11,278 nucleotides of DNA from Teratosphaeria epicoccoides. Lineage: Eukaryota > Ascomycota > Dothideomycetes > Mycosphaerellales > Teratosphaeriaceae. A program made the translations under genes and the position numbers. The notes under the pieces were generated by a model. It saw only the letters and a program-made list of their open reading frames with translations, ran no database searches and was not told where the DNA came from. Below are positions 8,387-11,278 of this stretch, piece after piece. Every line of letters begins with the position of its first letter. Positions within the stretch are counted from its first letter, which is position 1. The stretch spans positions 1-11,278 of the forward strand of contig JADDMT010000320.1 in the NCBI GenBank assembly GCA_021401465.1, written 5' to 3'.

Positions 8387-9171
8387 TTTGCGAAGAAGCA
8401 ACGACAAGAGCTGCCTAGGATAGAGCAGGCTCGCGTAATAACAACGGCACCTAAGCAAAAGGCCGCCGCTACTCGAGAACCGGACTATGCTGCACTTACT
8501 TAGACTACGTGCTACGACGACGATTGTCGAATTCACATGAGTGATAAAGATAGTTCCAGATAGTACCCTAGCTAAAATAAGGCATAATCGATCTATACGC
8601 TAAGGGGTACACCTTCTAGTACGACAGTCCTGAGGCAACAGGAACTAGAAGAAGAAGAAGAAGGTTCGGACGACAACTACGAGCTTGTCGAAGCCGTCAT
8701 TCCTGATTCCGAGGAAGACGAGAGCATAGAGCGATAGGCTATGCCGCTACATGATATCAGACTCGACATTATCCGAATCATACAGAACTAGTAGGCTTAG
8801 GCTTGCCCATGGATTAATAGAGTATAACACGTCAACTAGCTTTAGTATGACGAACTAGCCGACTGTATGCGACGACACTTGAGGAGACTACTAGTTGTAG
8901 CTTAACCTCACGCGCATCAGAAAGTTGTCTAAGAAATTGTACCGTTCGGGGTAGAGTTCACGCCCTAGGGAGGCTACCTAACCTACGAAGGTATTTAGAT
9001 TCCAAGAGCGCTACGACTCCGAGTCTATCACTTAAAGATAGAGTACGCAAGAAACGCGTAGGAACAGCGAGGCTAAGAACGAGAACGATCTCTAAGGCTA
9101 GAAAACGGTAACGCTTAGAGAAGAAGCCGAGACCGCACGATCCCTGAACTAGTCCGTGAAGACAGTTATTC

Positions 9172-9178
9172 GGGAAAC
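9172..9178 (+). promoter_or_regulatory. Candidate -1 ribosomal frameshift site GGGAAAC
   Basis: The heptamer is in register with gag (G GGA AAC), as X XXY YYZ slippery sites require. It lies just after the last pol-frame TGA (9157-9159) and before the gag-frame stop at 9197. Four nt later a 5-bp stem (AGGTC 9183-9187 with GACCT 9199-9203) begins. Its loop CGCCGG (9188-9193) can pair with TCGGCG (9242-9247), a possible pseudoknot. The heptamer contains no CA or TG step, so RIP would have left it unchanged. Confidence 0.5.
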
Positions 9179-9276
9179 GACGAGGTCCGCCGGAATTAGA
9201 CCTACAGACAGACCAGATAGGGCTGCAACGATGTGCCGCGATCGGCGCCAGATACGCGAACAACCTTAGAGTATAG

Positions 9277-9600
9277 GTACACATCGACGAAACGCTAGCT
9301 AGGGCCTTAATAGATTCAGGATGTACTAGAATCTTCATGACGCCTAAGTTCGCTAGGACAGCTAGGATAAAGCTACAGGCGAAGACGAATGCTTTCTCGC
9401 TACAAGCGATTAATAGAAAGCCGGTTACGTATAACTAAGGAGTAGTTGACGAAGAGACTAAGATGATGCCTCTACGGATAGGACGCTACTAAGAGATACT
9501 CTAGTTCGACATCACGGAGTCACTAGGCTTAGATGTAGTACTAGGGTTGCCATGGCTAAGAAACGCTAACCCCTATATCGACTAGAAGAATAAGAGGATC
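9277..9600 (+). other. Retroviral-type aspartic protease domain of Pol
   Basis: LIDSGCT carries the active-site Asp (9313-9315). About 75 codons later comes DVVLGLPWL, the conserved C-terminal part of Gypsy proteases, followed by a degraded D-(stop)-KNKRI. The enzyme would cleave the Gag-Pol polyprotein. Confidence 0.85.
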
Positions 9601-9924
9601 TAGTTCCTAGAACTCTTAAGATCGATACCTCTACCTGTAGTGCACGACATACTAGGCAAGATCGAAATATATGCTATGACTTCAAGCGAGATAGTAGCCG
9701 CTATTAAGGATCTAGAACAGGAAGTACACGTCCTATAGGTCAAAGCAACGCAATCGGAAGTCAAGGTCGAATTCATAGTTCCTAATAAGTATAAAGAGTT
9801 CGCTACTCTTTTCGAGGAAGAACCCGACTAAGAAGCTCTGCTAGAACACTAGGAGTAGGACCACGGGATACCCTTACTCCCTAGCAAGACACTGACGAAG
9901 CAATTAGTTCGCCCGTTGTTAGCG

Positions 9925-10500
9925 GCGAAACTAGAGATTCTCCGGAAATACCTAGAAGACAACCTCTAGAAAGGCTTCATCCGCGAGTCGCAGTCCCTAG
10001 CCGGATATCTAATCCTGTTTGTGCCTAAGGGGGAAGATAACTAGCGACTCTGCGTAGATTATTGTGGATTAAACGACATCATAATAAAGAATAGTTATCT
10101 ACTTCCTTTGCTCTCGGAATTACAGGACCGCCTGTAAGGAGCAATGTAGTTCTCGAAGTTCGACATACCCGGAGTGTATAACCGAATTCGAATTAAGGAA
10201 GGCGAAGAATAGAAGACTACGTTCCGAACTAGGTTCGGACACTATGAGTACATAGTCATGCTATTTAGGTTAACAAACGCCCTAGCTACATAGTAGGCAT
10301 TTATTAACAACGTACTACGAGAGTACCTTAACGTCTTTATAGTTGTATACCTAGACGACATCCTCGTCTATTCCTAGACAATCGAAGAGCATAGGACTCA
10401 TGTACGCAAGGTACTTCAGAAACTCTAGGATTACTAGCTAAAGGTCAAGCTGTAGAAGAGCGAGTTTCATAAGCAGGAAGTACAATTCCTTAGCTACGTA
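9925..10500 (+). other. Reverse transcriptase domain of Pol
   Basis: In order: GFIR (about 9973), LFVPKG (10015), RLCVDY (about 10045), FDIPG (10159), an FR.RFGHYEY stretch (about 10225), LTNA (10270) and YLDDILVYS (10348-10374). This is the Ty3/Gypsy RT order. The two YLDD Asp residues and the FD Asp that bind metal are present; TAG codons interrupt throughout. Confidence 0.9.
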
Positions 10501-10736
10501 GTAGCATAGAATAGAATCAAGATAGACACTAAGAAAGTCTAGGTCGTAAAAGAGTAGCCTATGCTAACTAATGTTAAGGAAGTATAGTCCTTCCTTAGAT
10601 TCGCTAACTTCTATAGGAGATTTGTAGCAAACTATTCGAAGATCACGGCACTACTTACGACTCTTACGACGAAGGATACACTATTCGTATAGGACGACGC
10701 CTAACGGAATGCCTTCAAGGAACTTAAGCGACGATT

Positions 10737-11150
10737 TACAGATCAGCTAATCTTACTTGTGTTCGACCCAGATAAGCCTATTATAGTCGAAACAGATGCC
10801 TCCGACGTAGCACTCAGGGCATGCTTAAGTTAACTAGGACTAAGTAGACGACTACAGCTAGTCGCCTACTACTCGAGGAAATTGTCTAGACCGGAACTCT
10901 ATTATGACGTCTACAACAAAGAACTTCTAGCTATAGTAGACACCTACAAGGCCTGGCGAGTCTACTTAGAAGGTTCTAAGCACTAGGTCACGGTCTACAC
11001 AGACCATGAGAACTTGCGATACTTCATAACAACGAAAGAGTTAAACTGACGACAGGTTCGGTAGAGCGAGGAGCTCTCTAGTTTTAACTGCAAGATCATC
11101 TATCACAAGGGGACTAATAACGCACGCGCCGATGCACTTAGCCGCCAGAC
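10737..11150 (+). other. RNase H domain of Pol
   Basis: An FDPDKPIIVETDAS stretch (first catalytic Asp 10795), a YYDVYNKELLAIV stretch with the Glu helix (about 10900-10938), TDHENL (second Asp 11002) and a YHKGTNN..ADALSR end (about 11101-11145) follow in the order of Gypsy RNase H. Confidence 0.88.
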
Positions 11151-11278
11151 AGACTACATGAAGGGCGTGAAGCAGGAGAAACATGCTATTCTCTAGGAAA
11201 ATAGTGATGGCACGCTAGGAGTCAACTAACTCGCGGCTATGACTGTCATATAGACTAGTAGATTTCAGGACGACCTGA

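Larger units (their letters stand above)
7532..9340 (+). pseudogene. gag: gag of the Ty3/Gypsy element, RIP-degraded
   Basis: Gag forms the particle that packages element RNA. ATG 7532 opens a frame with a typical capsid-like helical region (residues about 1-220), a basic linker, and a zinc knuckle CX2CX4HX4C at residues 272-285 (8345-8386) with all ligands intact. A second Cys/His cluster, C-Y-D-D-D-C-x2-H (8510-8536), is followed by MSDKD; this resembles a motif that follows the knuckle in many fungal Gypsy elements. A Glu run (8647-8661) lies further on. An upstream in-frame ATG at 7499, followed by two TAG codons, could be the original start. About thirty in-frame TAG/TAA codons are present. 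The true end is either TAG 9197-9199 (may be RIP-made) or TGA 9338-9340. Gag is unusually long, 556 to 602 codons, and overlaps pol. Minus-strand frames at 8321-8536 and 8958-9338 are shadows. Confidence 0.8.
6891..11278 (+). mobile_element. Ty3/Gypsy LTR retrotransposon, 5' part, RIP-degraded, nested in Plavaka
   Basis: In order: 5' LTR, a short leader with a candidate primer-binding site, gag with a CCHC knuckle, and pol with protease, reverse transcriptase and RNase H. The RT-before-integrase order is implied because no integrase lies upstream of RT, which is Ty3/Gypsy and not Ty1/Copia organisation. The 3' part of pol and the 3' LTR lie past the right edge. The base run before the LTR is actat (6886-6890), the predicted target-site duplication. 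Confidence 0.85.
9160..11278 (+). pseudogene. pol: pol of the Ty3/Gypsy element (protease, reverse transcriptase, RNase H), RIP-degraded; 3' end outside window
   Basis: The frame is -1 relative to gag and has no indel from 9160 to the edge. Domains: aspartic protease with LIDSG (Asp 9313-9315); reverse transcriptase with VPKG (10021), a first catalytic Asp in FDIPG (10162) and YLDD (10348-10359); RNase H with an ETDAS Asp (10795) and a TDHENL stretch (about 10999). All these catalytic residues survive. The segment after the first RT Asp reads IPGVYN where relatives have R-[GA]-A-YN, so the core is altered beyond stop codons. By eye there are about 25 TAG, 7 TAA and 1 TGA in frame. Many are at positions where relatives have Trp or Gln; for example the TAG in the D-x-KNKRI stretch near 9583 and the TAG after YLDDILVYS. 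Integrase and chromodomain status cannot be seen. Expression would need frameshifting from gag. Confidence 0.88.

Noticed and set aside
8321..8536. 71-codon minus-strand frame
   Set aside because: It lies opposite the Gag zinc knuckle region and is a shadow.
8958..9338. 126-codon minus-strand frame
   Set aside because: It is the longest uninterrupted frame here besides the real ones, but it lies opposite the gag-pol overlap. TAG stops made by RIP read as CTA (Leu) on the other strand, which keeps antisense frames open.
1..11278. Alternative genetic code with TAG read as an amino acid
   Set aside because: TAG stands for both Trp and Gln positions, TAA also occurs, and repeat copies show TG/TA differences, so mutation explains it better than recoding.
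1..11278. CRISPR array, rRNA or tRNA genes
   Set aside because: No regularly spaced repeats with unique spacers and no tRNA or rRNA signatures were seen on either strand.

Overview
The window looks like a transposon graveyard from a filamentous ascomycete (Pezizomycotina-type) genome. Two observations support this. First, short fungal introns (46-54 nt, GTACGT or GTAAGT donors, two of them with GCTAAC branch sites) interrupt recognisable reading frames. Second, every recognisable coding frame is riddled with stop codons of one kind, mostly TAG with some TAA. These stand where homologous proteins carry Trp or Gln, as expected from C-to-T change at CpA on either strand. CpG remains common. This is the signature of repeat-induced point mutation (RIP), not of simple methyl-CpG decay. 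No intact gene was found; almost everything is annotated as a pseudogene.

Layout. (1) 1-1380, minus strand: a degenerate gene for a Cys-rich, basic, probably nuclear protein of unknown function, with two introns, running off the left edge. (2) 1381-3180: no convincing gene, apart from a possible short minus-strand remnant at 2545-2919. (3) 3182-3661, plus: a fragment resembling the C-terminal helicase lobe of SNF2-family ATPases. (4) About 3830-4450: short degenerate direct repeats and an inverted repeat, possibly the subterminal/5' region of the next element. (5) 4470-6890, plus: a RIP-degraded Plavaka-type DNA transposase with one 46-nt intron, cut off abruptly at 6890. (6) 6891-11278, plus: the 5' part of a Ty3/Gypsy LTR retrotransposon. 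It has a 5' LTR (about 6891-7352), a candidate self-priming primer-binding site, gag with an intact CCHC zinc knuckle, and pol with protease, reverse transcriptase and RNase H in the -1 frame. The rest of pol (integrase) and the 3' LTR lie beyond the right edge.

The retrotransposon appears to be nested inside the Plavaka transposase gene: transposase-like sequence runs to the base before the putative LTR TG. Gag and pol lie in frames offset by -1, and a GGGAAAC heptamer sits in register inside their overlap. All identifications come from reading translated frames by eye; no database search was possible. Stop counts are by eye and approximate.
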